From NCBI GenBank assembly GCA_011503125.2, contig WWBZ02000001.1, positions 5,828,001 through 5,892,000 on the forward strand: a stretch of DNA of 64,000 nt, given 5' to 3'. The DNA is from Botryosphaeria dothidea. Taxonomy: Eukaryota > Ascomycota > Dothideomycetes > Botryosphaeriales > Botryosphaeriaceae. The notes below the pieces were generated by a model. It did no database searches. It had not been told where the DNA came from and saw only the letters and a program-made list of their open reading frames with translations. Below, one piece after another: positions 46,832 to 58,221 of this stretch (positions within the stretch are counted from its first letter, which is position 1; each line of letters begins with the position of its first letter). A program made the translations under genes and the position numbers.

Positions 46832-47705
46832 GTGCACAACGGAGCTCATTCGGAATTTTGATCGTCGAAGGAAGCCTTCAAGCACGCAACCATCAGAGGT
46901 CTTGAATAACTGGAGACTGAGGAGTGATTTCTCTGTAAAAATAACGTGTGACGGAGAGGGAAAGGGCCCATGTATCAGAGACGCAAGGTTGGGCCAGGTA
47001 ATGGAAGAGTCGAAAAAGGGACGAATCCTTCTTGCAAGCTTGGCATGGCTTTGGAGCCACATGGGAAAGCCGAATCTGTATTACCAAATGTTTCTTCTCA
47101 GCTCATTTCAAATGAAACGAAGCTTTCAAAATCTTCACCCGGAATCATCGAATGACGTCACCTCTGTATTCAAGCACGCGAGGCATGGGAGAAGGAGTTT
47201 TTCGTTCGCGTGCTATATATACAATATCCACAACACCGCGCCCACCGCCGGTTTTTCATCTCTAATCCAGGGAGCTCGTGTGCTTCGCCTTTTCAGTGGT
47301 CATGTTCGTAGCCAAGAAAGGAAAAAGAGCTGCCCTCAGAACCCGTCTCCTGATTCGTGTGCGCAAAACGAGGCGCCAATTAATGATGGCGCAATTAGGA
47401 AAACATTTGCGCGTCGGGGGCCGAGGAAATTGCAGACCAGAGAACAGAATACCTCATACCACGCGCGAAGAAAGACGTCTATCTCGAGCGGTCAAATGGA
47501 AGCAAAATCCGAACCCATTTCATCGCTCACATTTCCGCATCCGCCAAGTCCGACCTTGCGTAAACCCCCAAAATAAGCGCGCCCGATGCAGGTTTTGGTA
47601 ATACAGCCGAGGAGTGGTATGGAAAAGAAAAGGGTTTATGCCGTACACGAGGGGAGTAGAAATACGGCGAATTGGTCTCTACTCAAGGAGGGATGAAGGG
47701 ATTGT
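46832..47705. other. intergenic between convergent TOM22 and TOM40
   Basis: Holds both 3' UTRs. A plus-strand frame of 256 codons (46806-47576) overlaps the TOM22 end and shows no family feature. AT-rich motifs near 47210-47225 (GCTATATATACAATA) resemble a TATA box but no gene follows. Confidence 0.4.
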
Positions 47706-48900
47706 TTAGAACGGCGGCGGAGGAGCCGAAGCAGCGGCACCTTCCTGCTGCATCATAACGTCCTCGTCAGCGGCCTCGATTGAGACACCGAGACCAACCT
47801 TGGCTTGGTTCTGTGATTTGTCAGTGCTTTGATACGGGTTCGTGCTCGAATTCTGTGACGTACCTTGGCGTGATCTATTTCGCCCGCGAACGTGACCTGC
47901 ACCGGCGGAGCGACCCGCTTCTCCAGCAGACAGCCGAGCTTGCCCTTGCTGTCGATCTGAGCGCGGAAGGAGCTGGCACGGAAGTCGTACTTGGCACCAA
48001 TGGTGGTGGTAGCGTCCTTGCTCGGGGCACCCATCATCTGGGCCATGCCGGGAGCGAACTCCAAGTTGACGTGGACACCAGCCTCAACCTTCTCGGTCAA
48101 TCTCCGCCAGTAAGAGCCCTGAACGCCACCCGAAGCCAACAGCTGACCGCTAGCAATCCAGTCGTCACCCTTGTAGCGCGCCGCATAGCTGACAAGGCAC
48201 TGAGGGCCGTGGGTCATAGCAGCACGTTCCCAGACACCCTCAAGACCCAGCGAAAGACGCTTTGTAACAGCCTGCAGGTAGCTGCCGATGAAAATGCCCG
48301 TCAGGCCGCCGTCAAGGATCGAAGGGTTCATGGCCTTGATGGAGGCGCTGAAATCTTCGCCCGTGTAGTCGTTCTCGAGCTGCAGCATCGACTGTCCGGG
48401 GCCCGGCGCAATCTGCATGCTGGTCTTGGTGACAAGAGCATTGGTCCAGCGGTAGTTGAAGCGGCCGGAGAGCGAGAAGTCATTGTCGATGTTGGCTTGC
48501 ATGAAGACCTTGCGCTGATTTAGTATATCAAAGATGGCTTACGCGCGCGGCCAATGGCGGATGGATGGCATCAACATACCTTGGGCGATCCATAGAGGGC
48601 AGCATAGGCATAGGGCGGCAGACCTTGCGAGCCCATGGACAGAGCGTGTGAGACCTGGAAGAGCGGAGCGACGCTGAAGGCCTTGGTCAGGTCGGCGCGA
48701 AGGCCGGAAAAGGTCAGGTTGTTGAGGAAGACATCGCGCTGGACTTCCTTGGAGATGTTGTCGATGGTGCCAGGGTTGCTCAGGCCTAACGCTTCTCTCC
48801 GGTCCGAGTATGCGGTGTAGTATGACTGCAGCTTCTTGAAGACGCCGTTGTTGGTGAGCAGGTCGAGGGCCTGCTGGTCGGCCTTCTCTAGTGACGCCAT
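47706..48900 (-). CDS. tom40: mitochondrial import channel TOM40
   Basis: Beta-barrel pore of the TOM complex. Three exons on the minus strand: 48580-48900, 47864-48508 and 47706-47810, giving 356 aa, as in other filamentous fungi. Family segments: [20 protein letters not shown] near residue 50, [20 protein letters not shown], then [39 protein letters not shown], and [20 protein letters not shown] toward the end. The final strand and tail [17 protein letters not shown] end in a short Ala/Pro tail. It lacks a cleavable presequence, as expected for a barrel inserted by the SAM machinery. Introns of 53 and 71 bp keep frame. Neighbour of TOM22, its direct partner. Confidence 0.95.
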
Positions 48901-49556
48901 TTGAGCGAGATGCAGGTGTGCGGATTGAGAGAAATGCGGAGGGACGGCGCAGTGGGCGGCCGGAGAGCAGGAGCGGGCGGGAGGATGGGCGCGCGGGCGG
49001 CGGCTGGGGTGCGAATGGGGCGATGCGGAATTGATGGCTCGCGGGCGAAGTTGATGATGCTGCGCAGCCAGAGCTCGGCGGCCGACTTTTTCGACGGTGA
49101 CGGGGACGGGCAGCGCAGCCAATCGGCAGCGCGCAGACCCACGTGACGGGCCTCAGCTCTACCCTGGCAGACGACGCACCTTATCGCCGCTCTCGTCAGC
49201 GGGGCGCTCGGGAGCGAGAGTTGCTGCTTGTTGACGTTCAGACTGCTCGCTCGAGCCCAAACTCACAGGCCGCTCCGCGACTGCAGGGCTCCGCCATCTC
49301 TCACGACTCGCAGCCCACCCACGCCCCGGCCAGTGAAACGCCTTGTGACTGGCGTGACTGCTGCCCACTGGGCTCCGCTTTCTGCCGCCTGCATCCCAAT
49401 CCTGGGCCTGTCCATCTTGCTGCGATCCCAACACCGCTTCAGAGCCAGAGCCACCTACGTATTTACTTCAAAGAAAATTCTGTCCACGCCTCCAAACCCT
49501 TCGCTTTTTTCTGCACCGCTCTTTCACGCGCCTACGGCCGCGCTGTTCTCGCCATC
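48901..49556. promoter_or_regulatory. bidirectional promoter, TOM40 / 6-phosphofructo-2-kinase
   Basis: 656 bp between divergent start codons, GC-rich with CT tracts before the kinase start. Long overlapping frames here are chance. Confidence 0.5.
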
Positions 49557-51672
49557 ATGGACACCCTGCTGTACGTCAACTTCTGCGCCCACCCACGTGA
49601 TTGTCGGCGCTGGATCTTCTACGCCCGCTGTCGCACTTCCAGATATTCGTCTGCGCTTGTGTGCAGTTCCACTGACTTGGTTGCAGAACTGCCGAGACGG
49701 CGGCCAACTCGCCCAGGTACCGCCGGAGGTCGAGCACCTTCATCGACGCCATCCATGATTTGCCTGAAAAAGAAGAAATGGCGCCCGCTCAGCTGTACAG
49801 CACAGAGTCGGGTCGCCTGTTCCACTCTGGCCGCATCGTGATTGCGACTGTCGGCCTGCCGGCTAGAGGAAAAACCCACATCTCTGTGGCCGTGGCTCGC
49901 TACTTGAGATGGCTCGGCGTAAAGACGCACGTGTTTCACTTGGGCGATTACAGAAGAGCAACCATGGGCCCCGGAAAGGACGTTCCTCAGGATTACTTTT
50001 ATGTGAATGCCTCCCCCACTTCTGTGCTACTGCGAAATAAGATCCTCAAGAAGTGTCGAGAAGATATCTACCATTTTCTGGAGCATGAGAACGGTCAGGT
50101 GGCTATCTACGACGCAGTGAACGCTATTTCGGCAGGGCGGGCTGCCTTAGCAAGAGAGTTCGCCAAGCGCCAGATCCAAACCCTCTTCATCGAGTCTCAA
50201 TGCACAGACGAGAAGATTATCGAAGAAAATGTGCGGAGTGTAAAAATTTCCTCTCCTGATTACGTCGGATGGAAGGACGAGGATGCTATCAAGGACTATC
50301 TCCAGCGCATTTCATCGAGGATACCGCACTTCGAAACCATGGAAGAGCCGGATTTGCATTGGGTCAAGATGATCAACGCCGGAGATCGCGTCATTGTCAA
50401 CAGTTGCAACTTCGGCTATCTCTCCCAACGTATTGTCTTCTACCTTCTGAACCTACATATCAAATCGCGGCACACCTACTTTGCCCGCGCCGGAACTACT
50501 AGGGAAGAGGATTCTTACAAGGCCGATGCATCGCTATCACCAGAGGGAGAGGACTATGCGCAAAAGATGACTGAAACGCTCCTGAAGCACCGAGAGGAAG
50601 AACGGAAAGCTCTTCAAGCCCAGGGTGGTTCTTTGGCTCAGCTCAAACCGCTCACGGTTTGGACGTCAACTCGTCGGCGCACCGTGGAGACGTCCAAGCC
50701 CCTGTCAGATTTGGGATACAGAGTGCGGCAACGCAGCCAGATGAGCCAACTGCATCCTGGTGTATGCGAAAAGATGACGGAATCTCAAATAAGACGGGAT
50801 TACCCAGAAGAGGTCGCAAAGCATGAAGCGGACCCGTACCACCACCGCTACCCACGGGCTGAGGTATTTTCTCCTTCGGACAAGATATCTCCAAAGTTGT
50901 ATGACCAGATCTTGTTAACCTGAGATTAGTCTTACCACGATCTTGCTGTTCGATTGGAGCCCATAATTCTCGAGCTTGAGCGTGAGCAGAATGATCTTCT
51001 GATCATTGCACACGAAAGTGTCCTTCGTGTTTTGTACGGCTACTTGATGGCTTGCAATGCTACAGATATCCCTAAGCTCGACTTTCCTCGTGATGAGATC
51101 ATTGAGGTAAGTATTTTTTTTTTGCTTGTATCTTCTCATGGTCCCCTATAACCGAGTCTACAATACCTTCCTTCAAATTACCATCTTCTTTTTACTCAAT
51201 ATCTTTCGTACTCGCTCAAACCTGGCAATTCCTATCTGGACGCAGGCTGATGACCGACGAACAGATTATTCCCGCCTCCTACAACAACTCTGCCAAACGT
51301 ATCCACATTCCTGGTCTCCCCGAAAAGATAGTCCCAGCTTCTCCTGAGGATATCGCCATTCCAGTACCCCCTTCTGGCTTCGTCACGCCTTCGCCGCTTC
51401 CGTCCGGCTTTGCTACTCCAGCCATTCAAGAAGCATCTTTAGCCACGGCTTCCGGCACTACGCCTGCCACAGGGACGCCTATCGGCGCAGGAAATTCCAT
51501 TGCTCGTCCTCGTAGTGCTACGGTTGGTGGCGAGATTCTTGGAAAGGGCAGCCAGGGCCTGGCAGCGTTGGCAGCATCAAGAGGCAGGAGCGGTACATTG
51601 ACGCCGCAAGACGGCCGCACTACACCTCAGCCGTTGAATATCAAGGCGAGCCACGTGGACCCAAGCTCTTAA
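49557..51672 (+). CDS. 6-phosphofructo-2-kinase with degenerate fructose-2,6-bisphosphatase domain
   Basis: Makes fructose-2,6-bisphosphate, the main activator of phosphofructokinase-1. Four exons: 49557-49570, 49687-50863, 50930-51106 and 51265-51672, giving 591 aa. The N-terminus has RRRSSTF, a likely protein kinase A site. The kinase domain (about 50-265) has Walker A GLPARGKT (61-68), HVFHLGDYRR and VAIYDAVN. The phosphatase-like domain (from 266) should open with the catalytic RHG, but reads FARAG: Ala273 replaces the phospho-acceptor His. The second histidine region IIAHESVLRVLYGYL is kept. The C-terminal tail (about 480-591) is Pro/Ser/Thr-rich and likely disordered. Yeast likewise has kinase-only isoforms, so this is probably monofunctional. 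Confidence 0.9.
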
Positions 51673-52347
51673 GCTTGCTGGGAGGGAGGAGCTGCTCAGA
51701 GTTGTGGGCCTTCCTTCAAGAGAAGAATTAGAAGATGCAGATCGTAGACGACAGAATATAGCGGGATGACCGTGGTCAGGGATTTGGTCTCTTGACTATG
51801 GTGGGGCTAGAGCGTGGATATGGGGGTTCATGGCTGGTTTTCATCTTTGTTACATGGGTCGCATACAGGGCTGCATTTTTCTTAGTTGGTTTTTCTTCTG
51901 ATTTCTCATTGGAATATATACACCGCGGTGGTTTACTGTCCTTCAAAGGCGTTTATTCACTTCTTGTCTCTGTATCTACATACGTTCGTTCATCTTTGGT
52001 CCAAAATCTACAACAGATCTCGGGCGGACCTGGATACTGTTCGGTTTACACATCTTGACGCTTTCTGCAGAGTAGGAAGTATTCAAACACATGGCTTTAT
52101 CTTTGCTAACTTGCATAGCTCTGTTGACGATCTGAAGCTTTGAAAGCACTCGCGTCATCCCACCGACGAATGAGCAATTTTCCCCATTTCCCACGTAAGC
52201 GAGATGCCGAGGGAAACCTTATCTGTACTTTCCCTGCCATCTGGAACCCTTCCTTTACCACGCCACACCCGCAGATACGCGCGTTGATCCTAAGACCGTG
52301 TTTATCCGTCTCTCTTTCACTCCTTCGCAAACGCAACCCCGCCCACC
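51673..52347. other. intergenic, no gene recognised
   Basis: 675 bp of 3' UTR and promoter. The last 130 bases before the thioredoxin-like gene are pyrimidine-rich. Nothing else seen. Confidence 0.45.
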
Positions 52348-52910
52348 ATGCCTCTGACGACTACTACCGAAGCCCCAAAGCAACTAGCCAAGACGCTCGA
52401 GAAGGAGGTCGAGGCCACCGACTCAAGTAGCTTCGCCGTCATCTACGCTTCGCACGTGGATGGCCAGAGCTGGTGCGGCGATTGCAGGGCTGCCGAGCCG
52501 ATCGTCGAGAAGAAGTTTGGGGGGAAGTATGGGGAGAAGGTTTGGGTTGTGTATGCCGGTGACAAGGTTGAGTACGTATTTCTATCGACCTTCCTGTTGC
52601 TCTGTATCCTGTTTTTGCGGTAGTGGAGACTTGAATGCGTATCGTTGTCGACTTTCGGTTATTGTTGCATGATCGGCTGCTGACGGGGTGCGCGCGGTAT
52701 TGTAGGTGGAGGGCGCCTGACAACGCGTGGAGGAAGGAACCGTTCAAGATAACTCACCTGCCAACGTTGGTCAAGTTCACGCCTGAGAAGGTATGTCATC
52801 CAATTCATGGGCGAGGCAGAGTGCTGATAATCACCGCGTAGAAATGGGAGAAGCTTGTTGAGGCAGAGGTTTACAACCAGAAGAAGCTGGATGCTTTCGT
52901 GGGCTTCTGA
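52348..52910 (+). CDS. TXNDC17/TRP14-like thioredoxin-fold protein
   Basis: Small cytosolic redox protein of the DUF953/TXNDC17 group. Three exons: 52348-52571, 52706-52790 and 52842-52910, giving 125 aa, the family size. The active site is SWCGDC with Cys43 and Cys46; the human protein has CPDC. Further family features are FAVIYASHVDGQSWCGDCRA, EPIVEKKF, then ITHLPTLVKF with the conserved cis-Pro of thioredoxin folds, and a final helix KLDAFVGF. The second exon joins GDKVE to WRAPDNAWRKEPF, as expected. It probably reduces disulfides or persulfides on selected proteins; substrate is unknown. Confidence 0.88.
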
Positions 52911-53141
52911 TTCGGGAGTATGATGCGGTATACATAAAGCAGAACCGATCGCATTTTTTACCTTCTTCCTCATTAGGAAGGAGAAGCATCAAATTGGCTT
53001 GAAGGCACTACATGATACCCTGCTTTCAAACGCCAATGCCCGAGAATAGAACCAGTTGCCAACATCATTCTTTCCATGAAGTCAGGTGGAGATGAACCGA
53101 ATGACTGAATCTCAAAGAGTATTACTCAAAACGCATTCAGC

Positions 53142-55298
53142 TCATTCGTACTTTCTCTCCCACCGCAGAGCTCCCCTGGCCTTGAGCTCTTCCTGATCGC
53201 TGAACGCAATCCTTCCCATCTCGTCATCAGGCTTCACATCCTGAATACGAACCCACACATCCTGCAAAAGCCTGGCCCTCTCCGTCCCAGAGAGCGCACT
53301 ACCGCCATCCGGAATGCCCGTGACATACGCAGAGTCTCTGGTGAGAGACGAAACACCTCCAAACAGGTCCGGAGTACGGATCAAGGCACTGAGATAGATA
53401 GTAGCCACCGCGCAGATGGCGAGCACGGCGGTTGCAACGAGATAGAGGATCAGCCAGACGGGCTGCACTTCGTACTTCGAAGGCGTAAACTCCTTCCACG
53501 TCCCAGTCGCGTTTCCGTACTGCGTTTCCATGTACGAGGCAACTTCGTACAGCCCAACACCGTCCGCGCCGAAGAAGTTTGTTTGGTTCAGAGAGGCGTG
53601 GTAGAAGGTATTGAAGACGAGAGCCAGGCGCGCCTGGAACACGTCCATCGGCAGCTCGCCAAAGTTCTGCAAATCGTAGTTATCCTTGAGCGACGTCGGG
53701 GGGTCCCGCAGGTACAGCTCAAGGCCGCTGGGTTCGCCGACGTGCGACGAGGACAGGGTATCCGGGATCATGTCCAGGACGTTCGGAATGTAGCCGCCGC
53801 CGCCGCCGTTCAAGGCCGTCCAGTTGGAAGCCGGCAGGCCAGGAGATTGGCGGATCCGTGCTGCGGCGCATGATAGCGAGCCGCCTTGAGAGGTGCGGAC
53901 GCATTTGACGTCGGTTTCGACGAAGGAGGCGCTGGTTTCGCAAAGCGTCATGTTGAGACTGCTGCTGTAGTGCTTCGAGCCGAAGACCAGGACACTCTTC
54001 TCGATCTTTGCGTCTGAGGGCATCGTGGTTGGCCATGCGATGGGGGTTGTCGTTGGGGTGAGTATGTCAACAATGATGTTGCCGCCCAGTTCACTCGTTG
54101 TGGTGATGTTTCGGGAGAGTGTGTTGTTTTTCCATTGGTACAGTCTCAGTCGCGATGGATTTTCTACAAGCCACTCAGTTCCGTTGAACCAAGGTGTGCA
54201 CTAGTGTGGCATTTCAGGTCAGGTATGCTATAAATTGGATGATATATTGCAGACTTACGGATAGGGTATGATACGCCGTTTCCACTTGTAGACTGATATT
54301 CCCCACTGAGGACTCCGGTATTCCGCGGATGGTATGCCCGATCAGAGAAGAGTAGGGCGCTACGAGTGTCGAAGATATGTCGATCCACTGATCGGTTTGG
54401 CTGTTGTTGTAGCCCGGCATGAGGTGGAGGAATGGGATCCGGACATTACCCCAAAGATCTGTTTGGGCAGACTGGGCAGCCTGCTCTTCTCCTCCAAGTC
54501 GCTCAACTGCTTCGTCAAAGTTCGGGCTCGTGCCTTTTGACAGGAGAACTGCAACATCTGGAGTAGAGAGGGATGCTTCGACGGCTCGTCGCATTTTACC
54601 CTTGGCCGATGCGCCACTGGAACCTCCGGTCATGGATGAACGCCCAGTGTTTGCAACAATATTGTTCGAAGGGTAAAATCTTAGTGGATAGGTCTGAGAT
54701 GCCTCGTGGACTGTTGTTTCCATAGAGCGCAGGACTGCCTGTCCACCAACAGGGCTAAGAGCCCATACAAGAATCAAAAATGCTGACCAGATGCTAAATA
54801 TTCGAAGGTCGAAACAGCCGCGAAGGGCACTGATAAGTGTTTGGCTTGTGGTCAGAACTTCTAAAGTCTAAAAGAAATCATTAGATTCACACATGGATTG
54901 AGGGGAACTCTACACCACTCACACCGAGTTTAGTTCCTCGTTCGGCGTGGTATAAGGCAGCAGTCTTAAGCATAGGTCCGATTACAGCTGCAAAGAAGAT
55001 GGGCCACAACGTTGAAGCTATCTTTATAACTTGCATTACCACCTCGCCTCGAGAGTTGTCACGCTCAAGGTGTCCATTTTGAGTTAATATAAAGACGAAC
55101 AAAACTGTCATGGTGATCAGTCCAATTCTGAGGCTGGATTACGGACAGGATTACCGAAAAACCCGACTGGAATCAGAAGAAGAACGAAATTTGGCAAGAG
55201 ACGCAACCACAAAGCGGAGGTTGAGTTTCGCAAAGAGACGGGACCAGGCCACTCATGAATGGTCGGCTTTTCGGTAACCCAACGGACATGGCTCGAGT
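53142..55298 (-). CDS. multi-pass integral membrane protein of fungi, 5' end unresolved
   Basis: Four joined exons on the minus strand: 55155-55298, 54923-55104, 54259-54867 and 53142-54200; together 664 codons plus stop, still lacking the start. Membrane segments: LRLLPNFVLLLIPVGFFVLF near the start, IKIASTLWPIFFAAVIGPML, FSIWSAFLILVWALSPVGGQ, and near the C-terminus VWLILYLVATAVLAICAVA. The large loop between the last two is rich in N-glycosylation sites (FNGTEW, NNSQTD, LNMTL, SNWTAL, LNQTNF) and cysteines, so it is probably outside the cell or in a lumen. I recognise the arrangement as a common, uncharacterised family in filamentous ascomycetes. A candidate first exon starts at 55585 (MQAIKSPASLGEQ) but no GT-AG join kept frame. 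Confidence 0.75.
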
Positions 55299-55585
55299 CT
55301 ACCACATAGTCAGATCAAGTGGACCGCAAGTGAAATAGAATCGCACCAGAGCTATTCTCTAGGAGAGGGTCCCGCAGTGACTTTCCACTCTTCTGGGCGA
55401 AGGGTTGCATTTCGATGGAAGGTATGCCTCTTCCAGCGTCCATTACGAGAAATGTCAGAGTCGAGCTTGATACGGCCGGTGATCGTAAAGACACGGCCTT
55501 GCGAAGATCTCAGTCTTGGTGGTGGTTTAAGGGGAATGCGAGGATTCTGTTCCCCGAGGCTGGCAGGGCTTTTAATAGCTTGCAT

Positions 55586-56243
55586 GATCCTAGATATAAT
55601 GCTTGGCGTTCGCCAGCTGAGCCTCTCCGGAAGCGCAAGCACAGACTTTGCTGTAGAGTAAGCAAAGCCTGGAAAAGCAAACTACGAGGACTGCCGTGTA
55701 ACTCCGATTTGGCCCCCAGGTGGAGCTCTCAAGCCGCAGGTGGCAGCTGGTGAGACCGATTGGCCATCGACTCTGGGGTGGCCTCGTGAAAGGTATATGG
55801 GGGCGGAAGGATTTGAGTTGGAAACACCGTAATCATATGTAAGCGAGCTAATGAGGATTGAATATTTCCTGACGCGGTGTGTCACGATTGTTGCGAACGG
55901 CCCTGCGGCTCACACGCGGCGAGCGGAAGTGGGACTATGTTGTAAGTTGGTATTCTTGATGCGAACACGCGCATAGTAGAAGCCCTTCATCAACTGGTAG
56001 TTGCTTTCAGTCGCAGAGACATAAGTGTGCGAGTGGAGGAAAGGGGGTAAGCAGGCTGCAGGAAAGAACAGAGGTATCTATGGCGAAATGGGGATGCTAG
56101 CTTGGTCCATTGGTTACAGCGCTGTAACGGAAATAGGCTCTGTCATCAAGCTTTAAGCCAAGGCTCATGGACGTGCCTGCCAACAACAATGTGTGGGAAC
56201 TCTTTCACGCCTACTAATCCTACCAGCGGGCACATCCAATAGC
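55586..56243. other. intergenic, no gene recognised
   Basis: About 660 bp. It should hold the membrane-protein promoter and the 3' UTR of the reductase gene. Nothing else seen. Confidence 0.4.
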
Positions 56244-57014
56244 CTAAAACATGCAAGCATCAGCCAATAAAGCGGCCAGCTCCTCCAAATACTTCTGATC
56301 CTCCTCCGTAAATCCCCCCAGCTCGGCGCAATCGATATCAATTATTGCAGCCGTTTTTCCATTTTGGACGATGGGCACCACAATCTCGCTCTTGCTCGCG
56401 CCGTCACACGCAATATGACCAGGGAACTTCTCGACGTCGGGCACGAGTTGTGTCTGCTGGCTTGCGGCGGCAGCGCCGCATACACCCTTTCCGAAGCGAA
56501 TGGTCTGACAAGCAACCATGCCCTGGAATGGGCCGAGGATCAATTGTTCCGGCTTGGAGGGGTCAAGGACGTAGAAGCCGGCCCAGTTTACAGCAGAGGA
56601 TGGGGCGGGGAGCGAGTGATATGCGTGCCAGAGGAGCGAGGCTACGTTGGCGGTGTTACTGGCGCATCGTCAGTCAGCTCATGCCCAAACTCGGCGCGCG
56701 CGAAATGACGTGATCGTGGGAGCGCGGGGTTGCGGTGGTGGAGGGGAAGTGGGAGCGAGCGCATACCAAACCTTCACGCACGATGAGCATTAAATCTTTC
56801 AAGTGTTTGCGCGCCCGGGTCGCGGCAGTCATGCGACACGTACCCAATTCCTCTGGCCGTCCACGAGGGCCTTGGCCTGCGCGAGGACTTGGCCATAGAC
56901 CTCAGCTTTGTTGAGGCCGGCAGCGAAGGTGGAGGATTCTGCATGGACCTTGTGGCGGAGAGATCAGTCGGGTGAGGCGCCCCATCGAGCAGGCAGTACA
57001 GTAGGAGGTACCAT
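56244..57014 (-). CDS. free methionine-(R)-sulfoxide reductase (GAF domain)
   Basis: Reduces free methionine-R-sulfoxide, repairing oxidised methionine. Minus strand: an ATG-only first exon (57012-57014), then 56844-56948 and about 56244-56658, giving about 175 aa. The GAF fold is complete: VNWAGFYVLDPSKPEQL, ILGPFQGMVACQTIRFGKG, VCGAAAASQQ, VPDVEKFPGHIACDGASKS and EIVVPIVQNGKTAAIIDID. The three redox cysteines (ACQTI, VCGAA, ACDGA) are present. The start VHAESSTFAAGLNKAEVY fits other fungal members once joined to the lone ATG across a 63-bp intron. The second junction is odd: after QRNW the next codons VxNTANVASLLWHA keep family spacing only if the exon ends within GTACG, which is not a GT-AG site. 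A single-base change in the sequence would explain it. Confidence 0.82.
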
Positions 57015-58221
57015 TGTGAAAATATGCGAAAGGTGCCGAGTTGAAAGTGGACAAGACGAAGGCGTGACAGGCCGAAGAAGAGTCAACGCGGCGGGGTGAC
57101 GCGATTTTCTTAATAGCGTGCAAACTCCGGAGGGGAAAGTCGTGGCCGCTGCTGCTGCGCCACCAGCTTTATCTGCAGTTTTGTTGTTGTCATGCCTCTT
57201 TTTTCTTCCCTCATCAAATCAATCACACACCCGATCGAGCCAGAGTCACAGCCAAGCTTCAGCCCCTCTCCACAAAACGCCGCCTCGACCTCCTCTTCGT
57301 GCTGTATCCGCTCGGGTAGGATCTACGTTACTGAGCTATATTTTGGCCGTCGAAGGCGAAGCTGCACGTAGAAAGCTGTCTACCAGAGAGAGACCTCCAT
57401 TAACGAGCGTCTCAACCATCGAGATCCTCCAATCGCTTTTGGGAAGGGCTAGACAAGCTGCCAACGCGTCTCTCTTATTCTATGTTCTTATGTCGTCGAC
57501 TATTCCCCAGGCCTAAGCACCGTGGATCCCCGGATAAAAACGAGACTAGCTCCTTCGTCTTCGCTTGTTGTCTGATATCTTCTTTTTACCCTAGATGCTC
57601 GCCTGTCTAAGCCGCATCCTTAGCCCCACCCCATATGACATATATTTGCCGGCATGTCCTCCAAATCTTTCACAACCTCTGCTGCTGTTCAAAACGTCAC
57701 CCACCCTGATAACCAAAATCTCGAATCCAACTCTTCGTCTTTGGGTTCAACGTCAGACCGCACCGTCCTCCCCTTTCTTCTTGAACGCCACCCTCTGATG
57801 CTAATAGCACCTTGTTTTACCTCTCTCTCCTTAGAATTGTTCATGCTCCAATTTTATTGTAATCTTTCCCAGTTTATCGAACCATACCTCAGGATCCCTC
57901 GTCCTAGGAATAAAGATGTTCCAGTTTTGGTAGATAACTGGGCTAAAATGCGCAGCATATCCTTGCGCGCCTAGGGAGAGAAAACGAAGATGTCAAAGAC
58001 TCTCTCTTCTGAAGGTAGTAACTATTGTGGCTTAAATACATGACTGTTGGGTACAAATTGGGTAGAAGTTGGGTAGATATTAGGTAGACATTGGGTAGTA
58101 AGTAGGGAGTACGGAGTAGGTTGGGTAGCAGGTAGGTGCCTAAATTGCCACCGTATGCCTAAGTGATGCCTAAACCGTTACAAAAGACTAATAAGATCGA
58201 GAGCAAAAGCAATCGTTCGCA
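57015..58221. other. intergenic with short repeats, no gene recognised
   Basis: 1.2 kb. The frame 57118-57516 lacks any family feature. The end of the interval holds a GGGTAG-type minisatellite (58045-58135) and three TGCCTAA units (58137-58173). Confidence 0.45.
58045..58135 (+). repeat. degenerate GTTGGGTAG minisatellite
   Basis: Six to seven imperfect copies of a unit like TTGGGTAGA with 3-6 variable bases between, such as GTTGGGTACAAA, TTGGGTAGAAG, TTGGGTAGATA, TTAGGTAGACA and TTGGGTAGTAAG. It is right before three TGCCTAA copies and the start of the decayed hydrolase. Origin unknown: it could be a slipped microsatellite or the end of an old element. Confidence 0.7.

Noticed and set aside
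46806..47576. Plus-strand open frame of 256 codons between TOM22 and TOM40
   Set aside because: It begins inside the last TOM22 exon in another frame, has no recognisable domain, and lies where both neighbours should have 3' UTRs.
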